This document shows positions 54,639 to 63,833 of a stretch of 64,000 bases of DNA, in pieces. Numbering within the stretch: the stretch's first letter is position 1; every line of letters begins with the position of its first letter. Made by a program: the position numbers and the translations under genes. The notes beneath the pieces were generated by a model. That model saw only the letters and a list, made by a program, of their open reading frames with translations, ran no database searches and was not told where the DNA came from. This stretch comes from Gari tellinella. Its lineage: Eukaryota > Mollusca > Bivalvia > Cardiida > Psammobiidae. The DNA is taken from the NCBI GenBank assembly GCA_922989275.2, contig OV277864.1:72296158-72360157 (forward strand). Reading direction: 5' to 3'.

Positions 54639-55649
54639 GACTACGTACATGTTGTCCATTCTTGATTAATTATGGTTGTCTTTTACATTACACTCAAGGC
54701 CACAGCTAACGCAACACCTTCTATATATAAATTGATTTGAGTGTTCGTAGACGGCATGCGTTCAAATCAGAAACAAGTATAACTCAATACATCATACATA
54801 CACGGTAAAAGTTTGTTTTCAATCGATCAGCAAATAAATGTAAATCATAACAAATTAAACTACCACAGAGGAAGTAAAATTCACAAAATTACGAAATTAA
54901 GCCAAACCTTAATTGAACAATATCAAAGGTCACCATCAAGTCCATGTTACAATCCTACATGTAGCTGCGTACAGCCACTGTCGCATTTACATAGCACAAC
55001 TCTATCAAATAATAGGGGTGACCACCTCTGGCTCATATAACCTATAGAAAACCTCTGTCAGAGGGTAATTCTTGACAAAAGCCGGATGTTCCTCCATTCA
55101 CGAACAAGGGACAGCTGCAGCTCTTGTAGATAACGAAGAGCTACTGGATGTATCCTTACATGGCTGTTAAGGTCATCTCATCAATGATATAAAAATTGGT
55201 TATGAATCATAGTAAATCGAAAGAAGTTTACATTTAAATTATTTAATTACTTTTTGTGATTATGTTTTATAAATATTAATAGCATACCTGTCTGAAGAAA
55301 AATATCATGCAGTAAACATGCCGTATACGGGACCGTGTTTTATTTATTTATTTACGTCATTTTACTCAAAATCTGTTTTTAGCCTGGCTTTTCTTCTAAA
55401 ATAATGTCATAAATATAAAAATCGGTTTATTTCACTTGGTAAATTTTTCTCGTGCAAAACGTGCAAACCATGCCCACCTAGCTCACATCAGTAAGCGTTC
55501 GTCACGATTGAATTGTTTAATCGCTATTGTAAAGATAATCGTCTTATTAAACTATAGTTGACATTTCAGCTTTGTACATGTACATGGAACTATTTTCAAG
55601 AAAATGGATTTTCGGAAAGTGTTGCGTTAGCTGTGGCCTTGAGTGTATA
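54639..55649. other. Unassigned region
   Basis: No supported feature. Confidence 0.35.
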
Positions 55650-55716
55650 TTGGAGCAATGCAAACAGTACATACACCGATCAGAGGGCTCCTTTCGAAAC
55701 CCTCTACACTGTTTCC
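55650..55716. repeat. Stand-alone D-type palindrome, decayed
   Basis: GCAAACAGTACATACACCGA, then CAGAGGGCTCCTTTCGAAAC, CCTCTACACTGTTTCC. It adjoins the A element that follows. Confidence 0.55.
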
Positions 55717-55735
55717 AACAGAAAAAAGGTACATT

Positions 55736-55985
55736 TACAGTGGAGAATCTGTTATTCTTTCCCAATAAACGCGTTTACGCTAAAACTATTATTTGCAGTG
55801 CAAACAGTTTGGAGCCAGATCAGACGCCGGGTAACCCGGCGTCTGATCATGCTCCAAACTGTTTGCCACCAAGATAAACATGAATTATCAGAATTGTCCA
55901 AAAGTTGTACTTTTCTACGTTTTAGTGTTTTGCGTTTGCGTACGTTTGCGTTTAAACGGGAAAGAATAACAGATTCTCCACTGTA
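55736..55985 (+). mobile_element. Family A MITE, full length
   Basis: TACAGTGGAGAATCTGTTAT ... ACAGATTCTCCACTGTA. It is nearly identical to 51606-51855. Frames of over 100 codons in such copies are an effect of the repeat, since the same peptide recurs in every A copy. Confidence 0.92.
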
Positions 55986-56119
55986 GATGCGTCTACTCGT
56001 CGCTAAGATTCAATGTGTTACGAGAGAAGTTTGTTCGCTTTCCCTATTACATTTATACAAAACGAAACGCAAATACAATGTACTAAAATTGAGAAAATGT
56101 AATTGATTTTATCATAAAA

Positions 56120-56497
56120 CCATTATGTAAATATCGTAATCCACTATTGGGATATCGTTTTTTTGGGCTCCGGCCCAGCCTGTTCGTCCACAAGAGCTGC
56201 ATGTAGCCGGACACCAAATGACGTCATTTGCGACGACGTTAACGTAAACAGCGTTACGTTTTGGCGGAAATCTATATAGCAGAGCGTCTACAAACTACGG
56301 CTTCAATTAGTTTAATAGGTGCTTAAATTTGTTATGTCATAAATAGAATATCATATTCGTGCTCATTATTTATCATTTTTAAAAAAAAACTCGTTGACTA
56401 AAATGGATATGACGCTCGCCAAGTCTCGCGTCATATTATTTTAGTCAACTCGTTTATTAAAAATGATAAATAATGAGCACTCATACAAGATCCTCTA
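56120..56497 (+). mobile_element. Family K element, copy 3, older
   Basis: ATGTAAATATCGTAATCCAC starts the similarity, lacking the first 50 bp of the other copies. The terminal hairpin is retained, with CTCGCCAAGTCTCG at its tip. Small indels relative to the two young copies disrupt any shared reading frame. Confidence 0.8.
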
Positions 56498-56667
56498 TGA
56501 ATATATTTGCGATTCCCTTTAACCTGAATAACAACCGAATAGGGTAGTTTTGTGTCTGCATTGTTTTCAATTGAACTAGCGTTTTACATATAGCACAAAC
56601 TTGCATCTGTATTGAGAAAAGACGTCCTATGCATTCTCGTATAATTAGGTATTACATGTATGTTATG

Positions 56668-57345
56668 CCCCGGTCACACAGACGGTCGGGCTTAAATCGG
56701 TACCCAATCGGTCGAATTTTTTGCTGTTTTGATCGGTTGTCATAAGTGATTTAATTTCAGGCTTTCTGTGTGACCGGGTATCGGTGATAAATAATTGTTC
56801 AATCGGTGAAACGCCATCCCGCCTCCGATTGGCCACCGATTGGCAACTCATGAACTCCTATGGGCCACCGATTAAAAGCGCCCAACAACCTTTCAATAAT
56901 CGACGAATACCGATAAAACACCGATGAAATGCTGGCGGCAACCGATTGATCACCAACTGATCACCGATTGAACTGCCATTAACAACCGATGAAAACCGAC
57001 GAGATCCTGCGTTTTAATTCTCATCTTTTTTCATCGGTGGTAAGTATCATTTCATCGGTGCTTTATCGGTGGTTTATCGGTGACTCGTCGGTGATATCGG
57101 TAGTAGACAGGTTGTCAATCGGTTATTTGTAAAATATTTTCACCGATCGAGAGTTTTAAGCACGTTTAAAAATCCCAATCGGTGATTTTTCGCCGACGAA
57201 ACTCATCTTTACCCAAAAGCGATTGATAGGTGGAAAACAGGTGGCCAATAGGTGATGTCGGTAGTAAATAGCTTGTCATCGGTCCCCTCCCTAGTTTGGC
57301 GAAAAAAAAAACTGATCTATCACCGATGGCTCTGTGTGACCGGGG
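56668..57345. mobile_element. Element L: CCCCGG ends and CACCGAT-rich interior
   Basis: CCCCGGTCACACAGA (56668) faces TCTGTGTGACCGGGG (57331-57345). The flanks TGTTATG and TGTTAAA could be a 7-bp target duplication with two changes. The interior repeats ATCGGTG or CACCGAT-like words more than twenty times. They are mainly CACCGAT in the left half and ATCGGTG near 57030-57115. No coding potential was seen. Confidence 0.7.
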
Positions 57346-57429
57346 TGTTAAATATTCCGTTTTTACAAGAATTATAATATTATTATATGAGTTCAAATGA
57401 TCATTCTTATCATTGTGCTGATATTGCTC

Positions 57430-57906
57430 TTAACTCATTACCCCATAGCTTGTTTCTAGTTTTGAAGATATATGACCACTTAAAGCAGATTGAATGTAAA
57501 ACAGACTGCTTTCCTTTCAGCCTGCTTTAACTCTTTGTGCCCTAGTCCCGCATATAGGCGTCCTTTTCAAACAGTGTATATGTGAATAGTACACTTGTCC
57601 TGTGCAAACAGTGAAGACCCAGATCAGAGGGCTCCGAAAGGAGCCCTCTGATCAGGGTGTGCATTGTTTGTCATAATGCCAAACATTGACAAAAACAACC
57701 CTTAAAAGTCAGAAATGGACTAGACTTAAATGGAAACTGGAATTGTCCATTTAAAGTTTCAGGGAGGAAAGAGTTAAGCTACCATCTGCCAGGATATAGG
57801 AAATATTCGTATAGTGAAATTTATAACTGTACAAAGTGCAACAACTTTCTATGATGAAGAATAAACTAAAGGTGTAAAAGAGCGTATTTATGGGGTAATG
57901 GGTTAA
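57430..57906 (-). mobile_element. Family C MITE split by D
   Basis: The left part is TTAACTCATTACCCCATAGC to TTTCAGCCTGCTTTAA. After D it resumes as GCTACCATCTGCCAGGATAT and ends GGGGTAATGGGTTAA. Its hairpin lost part of the inner stem (AAACAGACTGCTTTCC). Confidence 0.85.
57537..57777 (-). mobile_element. Family D MITE inside C
   Basis: TTAACTCTTTGTGCCCTAGT ... GGGAGGAAAGAGTTAA. Taking out D and one TTAA gives CCTGCTTTAAGCTACCATCT, normal C sequence. The palindrome at about 57605-57668 has GGGCTCCGAAAGGAGCCC. Confidence 0.92.
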
Positions 57907-58019
57907 ATCCCTTCATAACTGTGAAGTCATCTATTTTAAAGAATGGTTGTCTGCTCTGTTTTCTCAATTCAATTGTGTAGGTATTTAGACTAATAGCAGC
58001 CATATTATTATGCAAAGAA

Positions 58020-58150
58020 ATATTAAAATGAGTTTCAAACAGTTTTCGGACCTGAGCAGACATTGCGTTACGCGGCGTCTAATCTGTATCTAAACTGTTT
58101 GTTGCAAATAACCATTGCAATCGGGGTAAGACAGTAACGTTGTTAATGTA
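58020..58150 (-). mobile_element. Family Y fragment
   Basis: TTTCAAACAGTTTTCGGACC, GCGTTACGCGGCGTCTAATC and CAATCGGGGTAAGACAGTAA. Confidence 0.6.
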
Positions 58151-58164
58151 CATGTTGTAAAAGT

Positions 58165-58576
58165 GTTTTTATCACATAATTTGCGGTCTGGGAGTTGCAT
58201 AAAGCGATTGTATAAATATCGTAATCCACTAGTGGAATATCGTTTTTTGGGCTCCGGCCTAACTTGTTCGTCCATAAGCGCTGTATGTAGCGGGGTGCCA
58301 AATGACGTCATTTACTATGACATTAACGTAAACAACGTAACGTTTGGCGGAAAATCTATATAGCGTAGGGTCTACAAACTACGGCTTCAAATCAATTTAA
58401 TAGGTGCTTGAACTTGTAATGTGATAAATAGAATATCACATTCGTGTTCATTATTTATCATTTTTAATAAACTCGTTGACTAAAATGAATATGACGCTCG
58501 CCAAGGCTCGCGTCATATTATTTTAGTCAACTCGTTTATTAAAAATGATAAATAATGAACACTCATACAATATCCT
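58165..58576 (+). mobile_element. Family K element, copy 2
   Basis: It matches copy 1 (40513-40924) base for base in length with a constant offset of 17652. It includes the terminal hairpin with CTCGCCAAGGCTCG at the tip. A Y fragment abuts its left end. Confidence 0.88.
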
Positions 58577-58641
58577 TAATACGTATAACTAAATAGATAT
58601 AAAGCATTGCCTTGCATTCGCTATCTGAAATCATTCACCCG

Positions 58642-58836
58642 TATAATTTCAAATGCAAATTCTAGTACATGTATCTAACAAAGATAATCCATATTTTGTT
58701 ACTTAAGATGTGTTTTAACAATTTATTGCAAAATTACAAACAGTGCAAAATGTGATCACTGTTTGCGTAGACAAGTACATTGCTCACTGGTATTATTTTT
58801 GTTAGGACGAGTGTACTCGTCGCTTGGGGTCTCTGG
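58642..58836 (+). mobile_element. Family D remnant without inner stem
   Basis: TTTCAAATGCAAATTCTAGT, ATTACAAACAGTGCAAAATG, TGATCACTGTTTGCGTAGAC and GGGGTCTCTGGGTTA follow D order. Confidence 0.6.
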
Positions 58837-58855
58837 GTTATTTCATCTAAAAATA

Positions 58856-59105
58856 TACAGTGGAGAATCTGTTATTCTTTCCCGTTTAAACGCAAACGTA
58901 CGCAAACGCAAAACACTAAAACGTAGAAAAGTATAACTTTTTGACAATTCTGATAATTCATGTTTATCTTGGTGGCAAACAGTTTGGAGTTTGATCAGAC
59001 GCCGGGTTACCCGGCGTCTGATCTGGCTCCAAACTGTTTGCACTGCAAATAATAGTTTTAGCGTAAACGCGTTTATTGGGAAAGAATAACAGATTCTCCA
59101 CTGTA
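58856..59105 (-). mobile_element. Family A MITE, full length
   Basis: TACAGTGGAGAATCTGTTAT ... AACAGATTCTCCACTGTA. The palindrome with GACGCCGGGTTACCCGGCGTC lies at about 58976-59040. Confidence 0.92.
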
Positions 59106-59290
59106 CAAATGTAGTGAGAAGCCATTCTTTCTAAAGAAACGAGTTTATGCTAAAGAACTGTTTCCAATGCAAATACTTAATACATGGGGAAATGCGTTAT
59201 TCTTTCAGCATAAAAGCGTAATGGTTAATGCGTTTGCGTTTCGTTTGTGTGTAAACGGGAATAGATGTAAATAAAATGTTCTTCACTATA
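59106..59290 (+). mobile_element. Decayed family A copy
   Basis: AGAAACGAGTTTATGCTAAA, TGGGGAAATGCGTTATTCTT and GTTTCGTTTGTGTGTAAACG are A-type pieces. The palindrome is absent. Confidence 0.45.
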
Positions 59291-59689
59291 CATGTAACTC
59301 TACAGTTTTGGTTACCCTACTTTTAAAAAAAAATCGTCAACTTTTTTAACAAAATGTATGTTGTATATATTTGATCGCATAATGCTTGCAATTTGTCTAA
59401 ATGAGAAGTAATAACGCCTTCTCTATTTACATGTGTTACATACTTTGATACGTTATAGGTCGAACTATCACGGCATGTAAATGTCATATAGAACAAAGGA
59501 TAAACTCTTAAAAATCATAAAACACCTACTTTTCTTTAGGTTAACGGAGAAGATTTATAACTTGGTGTTCGAAAATGAAAAATAAATTTCAAACTGTCTC
59601 TCACACTCTGTCGCTGAATCTCTGTTTCTCTCATTATGTATAGCTGTCTGTCTCTTGTCTCTACACATTTTGGATTAATTTCGCTAGCT
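59291..59689. other. Unassigned region
   Basis: No supported feature. Confidence 0.35.
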
Positions 59690-59874
59690 CTCCCTGAAAA
59701 GGACAATTTTTTGACAATTCTGAATGTTGATTTTAACCTGGACGGCAAACTGTTTCGAGCCAGATCAGACGCCGGGTTACTGGCGTCTGATCTGGCTCCA
59801 AACTGTTTGCATTGGAAATAATAGATTTAGCGTAAACGCGTTTATTGGGAAAGAATAACGTTTTCTCTACTGTA
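59690..59874 (-). mobile_element. Family A MITE, left end missing
   Basis: It begins near GACAATTCTGAATGTTGATT. The palindrome has GACGCCGGGTTACTGGCGTC with an unpaired gap. The right end is CGTTTTCTCTACTGTA. Confidence 0.75.
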
Positions 59875-60000
59875 TGTATGTATGTCTGTCTCTGTGCCTC
59901 CGTCTGTATGTATGTCTTTATTTGCATGACTGTCTGTCTCTCTCTATATGTAAATATCTTTCTTTCTATCTATTTCTTCTTATCGCTCTACCCCTTTTTT
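59870..60000 (+). repeat. Pyrimidine/TGTA microsatellite
   Basis: GTATGTATGTATGTCTGTCT then CTGTCTGTCTCTCTCTATAT and TTTCTTTCTATCTATTTCTT. Confidence 0.8.
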
Positions 60001-60299
60001 GAATATTTTAATTCTCGACTCTCCAATAACTAAGAGATAGTAATATAATATAAGGTTAGATATAAACCGGCTAATTACACTATCATATAAATGATAAAAA
60101 GGCATGGTCTGGATTGACACGGGCAAAAACACGACATGTCAGCTTTATATAAAATACCTAGAATATAATTTAGACAGATGTGGTAAGGAGATAAAAGCTT
60201 AAGAGGTTATGTCATTAATGCTTTTATATCACTTGCAGGTGGTTTTATGTCTTTATGACGGAATGGCAGGTCATTTCTGTCATACTATAATCCTTGACA
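60001..60299. other. Unassigned region
   Basis: No supported feature. Confidence 0.35.
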
Positions 60300-60540
60300 G
60301 TACCGTGGAGACAAAATCATTTCTTAATAAACGCGTTTGTGCTAAAACATTTGTTTTTAATACAAAACAATTTCGAACCAGACAAGACGCCGTGTAAACA
60401 GGCATCTCACTAGGATAGATCAGACGCCTGGTAACCAGGCGTCCGATCAGGGTTAAAGGTATTTGCAAAAATGATAAAGAATAAATAGAACTTTTATAAA
60501 GCTGCAAATGTCTGCATTTTGGGCTTGTGTTTCGTTTCGT
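60300..60540 (+). mobile_element. Family A MITE, decayed, two cores
   Basis: GTACCGTGGAGACAAAATCA starts it. A first arm (AGACAAGACGCCGTGTAAAC) is followed by a second, better core (GATCAGACGCCTGGTAACCA then GGCGTCCGATC), so the palindrome is partly duplicated. Confidence 0.55.
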
Positions 60541-60712
60541 TTAACCCATTATCCCATAAATACGCCTTTTTACGCCTTTTATTTATTCCTCCACTGATGA
60601 TAACATTTCCCTTATATACAGTCATGAATATATACATGTATCAGAATATATATTTTCTATATACATGTACTAGCAGATAATAACTTAAAGCAGGCTGAAG
60701 GTAAAGCTGATA
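60541..60712 (+). mobile_element. Family C MITE, right half missing
   Basis: TTAACCCATTATCCCATAAA ... AAAGCAGGCTGAAGGTAAAG, cut at the start of the hairpin. Confidence 0.7.
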
Positions 60713-60871
60713 TTTGGAATGGAGGTTCCATTTGGCTTGAATATCAATGTACTGGTACACTTTTCTATTGATATACATGTATACCTATTTGAAAAAGGAA
60801 AGCATAAGGCGATCTGTACTGTTCTCCGGCAGCTCTTGTTATATAAGTGGTGGCTAGGTCTACATTTTCAG

Positions 60872-61010
60872 TATCGATTTGTTTTATTTTGAAATTCCTA
60901 TCAGTAAACAATGTAGACTCTGATCAGACGCCGCATCATGCGGCGTCTGATCAGTGTCTACATGGTTTGCTTATGTCCTATGTATTGGATCATGGGCACA
61001 TATGGACTAA
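60872..61010 (-). mobile_element. Family I MITE, partial
   Basis: TTTGAAATTCCTATCAGTAA ... TGGATCATGGGCACATATGG. The palindrome at about 60905-60968 pairs TGTAGACTCTGATCAGACGC with GCGTCTGATCAGTGTCTACA around CGCATCATGCG. Confidence 0.75.
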
Positions 61011-61173
61011 TTTCCGTTCTCAGAACGAATGTAAATGCAATACAAAAATATTATTTTGAAAGTTACAGGTCTGCTATTTCAATCGAAAATGTAGACATGG
61101 AGTTGGCAGCCTTATCAAACTGTTTTCAATGGACAGACACGTTAAACTATGTACAGAGTACAAGACGTACATG

Positions 61174-61423
61174 TACAGTGGAGAATCTGTTATTCTTTCC
61201 CGTTTAAACGCAAACGTACGCAAACGCAAAGCACTAAAACGTAGAAAAGTACAACTTTTGGACAATTCTGATAATTCTTGTTTATCTTGGTGGCAAACAG
61301 TTCGGAGCCTGATCAGACGCCGGGTTACCCGGCGTCTGATCTGGCTCCAAACTGTTTGCACTGCAAATAATAGTTTTAGCGTAAACGCGTTTATTGGGAA
61401 AGAATAACAGATTCTCCACTGTA
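61174..61423 (-). mobile_element. Family A MITE, full length
   Basis: TACAGTGGAGAATCTGTTAT ... AACAGATTCTCCACTGTA. This is the cleanest copy here. The 120-codon minus frame and the 92-codon plus frame over it are repeat-derived. Confidence 0.93.
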
Positions 61424-61715
61424 CATTGTTATTCAATCAAAGGTACAAAATTACATGTGAAAGTTTCAACGATTGTTTTTTTTTAAATTCTGAGTTATAA
61501 GGTTATGACCGTCAACGCGTTAATCGAGAAAGACTATCTTAAAATAAAAAAATTATGCCATTGATCTTTGAATTATTTGACTCATTTTAAAATTGATTTT
61601 GCAAACTAACTATAACAATTTTATAATATTGGTAATAATATTGAAAGAATGTCAACATTTCCATGTAACTCCATAATGTATCATGTTTGTTGTGAATGTA
61701 GTTATTTGTCTTTTC

Positions 61716-61813
61716 TCGCTTTGTAGGTACATTTATATAATTTCATGTGAAGCGCATTTGAACGCACAATTCTTGTGTGAAAACAGCGCTATATAAATCG
61801 GGTATAATAATAA
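61716..61813 (+). repeat. Retroposon 3' end with AAT tail
   Basis: TTTCATGTGAAGCGCATTTG then GCGCTATATAAATCGGGTAT and AATAATAAT. Second copy of the family seen at 23196-23308. Confidence 0.65.
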
Positions 61814-62028
61814 TGATAAGTTTTGTCCAATGTAATGGAAGCAACGCTTCCACATATCTCTAAACATTTTATTAATACAATCATCTTCTAACTTTGGCCA
61901 AAAGATTTGCCACATGAAATCACGATATTCAAAACACCAATAATAGCATTGCGGAGTGTGATATAACTATCTTTTTGAAACATTTAGGATTCTGACAAGA
62001 CGCCGAGTAACTTAAATGTTGGCAGATG
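61814..62028. other. Unassigned region
   Basis: GGATTCTGACAAGACGCCGA near 61987 is a lone MITE core arm. Confidence 0.35.
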
Positions 62029-62651
62029 TACAGTGAAGAAAATGTGTTTCTTTCCCGTTTAAACACAGGTTTACGAAACACAAATGCAATGTAATAAAAA
62101 GGATACATGACAACCTTTCAAAACTTCTGATCGTTGCTTTTTGTCTGGGTGGCAATCATTTTGAAGCCTGATCAGACGCCGGGTAAACCGGTATCTGATC
62201 TGGCTCTAGACAGTTTGCAGTGTACATAAGGATTTCAGCATAATACATGTACAGTGCTCCCTCTCTACAACGACACCCAATAAGAGACGAAGGTTGTGTA
62301 CGTTGTTCCGAGGGAGTCGTTATAGGGAGGGAAATTGGCTTACATTTGCAAACAGCTTGAATCCAGATCAGACACCGCGTTACGCGGCGTCTGATCTGGA
62401 TTCAAACTGTTTGCCACTCGTCATTATGTTTTTTTGTCAGTCAAAATGTCTCATATGTAAATTTGAGAAACACATCAGACAACAATTTTAAGTAGATTTT
62501 ATTGAAGCCGTGAAAAGGTTGGACAATATGTATATTTTTTGGGAACAGCGGCAATCGTCGTTATAATGAGGAAACCGTTGTTGGGAGGGCCGTTGTAGAG
62601 AGGGAACACTATACACGGTTTTTTGGAAAGAATAACGTTTTCTCTAATGTA
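62029..62651 (-). mobile_element. Family A MITE split by B
   Basis: The left part is TACAGTGAAGAAAATGTGTT to ATAAGGATTTCAGCATAA. After the B insertion it continues with TTTTTTGGAAAGAATAACGT and ends TTTCTCTAATGTA. The palindrome at about 62155-62218 is decayed. Confidence 0.8.
62250..62613 (+). mobile_element. Family B MITE inside A
   Basis: TACAGTGCTCCCTCTCTACA ... GAGGGAACACTATA. The palindrome at about 62349-62412 pairs AACAGCTTGAATCCAGATCA with TGATCTGGATTCAAACTG. It looks full length. Confidence 0.88.
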
Positions 62652-62785
62652 CGTCATTGTACTGGACATGTTAAGTTCACTGTGGTCATCATTTCAGAAC
62701 ATCAGAACAAAACATAAGGAAAATGTATGGTTTCGTATCGGAACATCAATATTAATGTCAAATAGTACGGTTGCTTAGTGCGACA

Positions 62786-62960
62786 TACAGTGGAGAACAC
62801 GTTATTATTTCACAATTAATTGCGTTTTATGCTAAAAACATTACTTCTAATGAAAACAGATTGGAGTCAGATCGGAGTCCAAACGTTTCGCTACATTAAA
62901 AACATGTTGTTTTCTACATTTAATAGCTTTGTATTTCGTTTCGTTAAGTTAAATAGTTTT
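62786..62960 (+). mobile_element. Family A remnant
   Basis: TACAGTGGAGAACACGTTAT, GCGTTTTATGCTAAAAACAT and GATTGGAGTCAGATCGGAGT. The inner stem is lost. Confidence 0.55.
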
Positions 62961-63004
62961 TATATGGTTTACATCATGTATAAAACAAGTTCTAACAACT
63001 TAGG

Positions 63005-63046
63005 CAAGTTATTGTCGATGGCGCAAATGGTGGCGTGTTTGGTATT
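63005..63046 (-). repeat. SINE tail fragment
   Basis: TTGTCGATGGCGCAAATGGT then GGCGTGTTTGGTATTTTGG matches the edge of the SINE at about 37645-37683. Confidence 0.4.
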
Positions 63047-63371
63047 TTGGACGTTAGCTTCGTTTGAACGCGATAGTTCGTTTAAACATGGCAGACGGTG
63101 TCTTTGCTTCTGTAGCAGGCATACACACAGTTTGGGCCAAGACCAGACAGCTGGTCTGGGTCGAAATAGCTTGCAAATACCAACTATGTAACATTATTCA
63201 ACTGTATGATAACATCAGCAAAGTTTTTTTTTTCTTTTCAAACCAGAAATGAAACACGTATCCACTGACATCGCAATCAATCTTTGTTTAATTAAGAGTG
63301 ACATTCAACATATTTAAAGCTTCTTTTTGTTTGCCACTAGACATAAATGGGCTCAACCAAAATACCAGTGT

Positions 63372-63808
63372 TACAGTAGAGAAGACATTAGTATGTCCCG
63401 TTTAAACTAAGCTAATGTAAACACAATGCAATAAAATGTAAAAAAAAAAATGAAATATACGTCATTGATCAGAAGCATGGATACCTGTGATGCTGATTCC
63501 GATTTGGTCCAAAACGTTTGGTATCAAAACATTTGATTTAGCACAAACGCGTTTATTGGAAAATTGTTTAACCCATTACCCCATAGGATATTTCTAGAAT
63601 TGAAGATAGTTGACCACTTAACGCATGTTGAAAGTAAAGCAGAATGCGCCTTAAGGCGCCTTAAGGCGCATTCTGCTTTACTTTCAGCCTGCTTTAAGCA
63701 ACCATATATTATATATCTGTATAATTGGAACAATTTACCTCAGTGGAGGAATAAATTAAAGGTGGAATAGGCGTATTTATTGGGTAATTGGCTAAATTCT
63801 CCACTGTA
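63372..63808 (-). mobile_element. Family A MITE split by C
   Basis: TACAGTAGAGAAGACATTAG to ACGCGTTTATTGGAAAATTG on the left, and only TTCTCCACTGTA on the right of the insert. The palindrome is decayed. Confidence 0.78.
63568..63795 (-). mobile_element. Family C MITE inside A
   Basis: TTAACCCATTACCCCATAGG ... TTGGGTAATTGGCTAA. The right edge CTAA is a probable mutated TTAA. The hairpin core holds an extra GGCGCCTTAA unit (63649-63670), giving GCGCCTTAAGGCGCCTTAAG. Confidence 0.85.
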
Positions 63809-63833
63809 CGAATCTCTTCCAAACGCCTACATG

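Noticed and set aside
55558..55986. Frames of 142, 148 and 120 codons with RTFAFKRERITDSPL-like ends (also 51668-52114, 61074-61436)
   Set aside because: All are translations of family A copies. Conservation reflects repeat identity, not protein selection.
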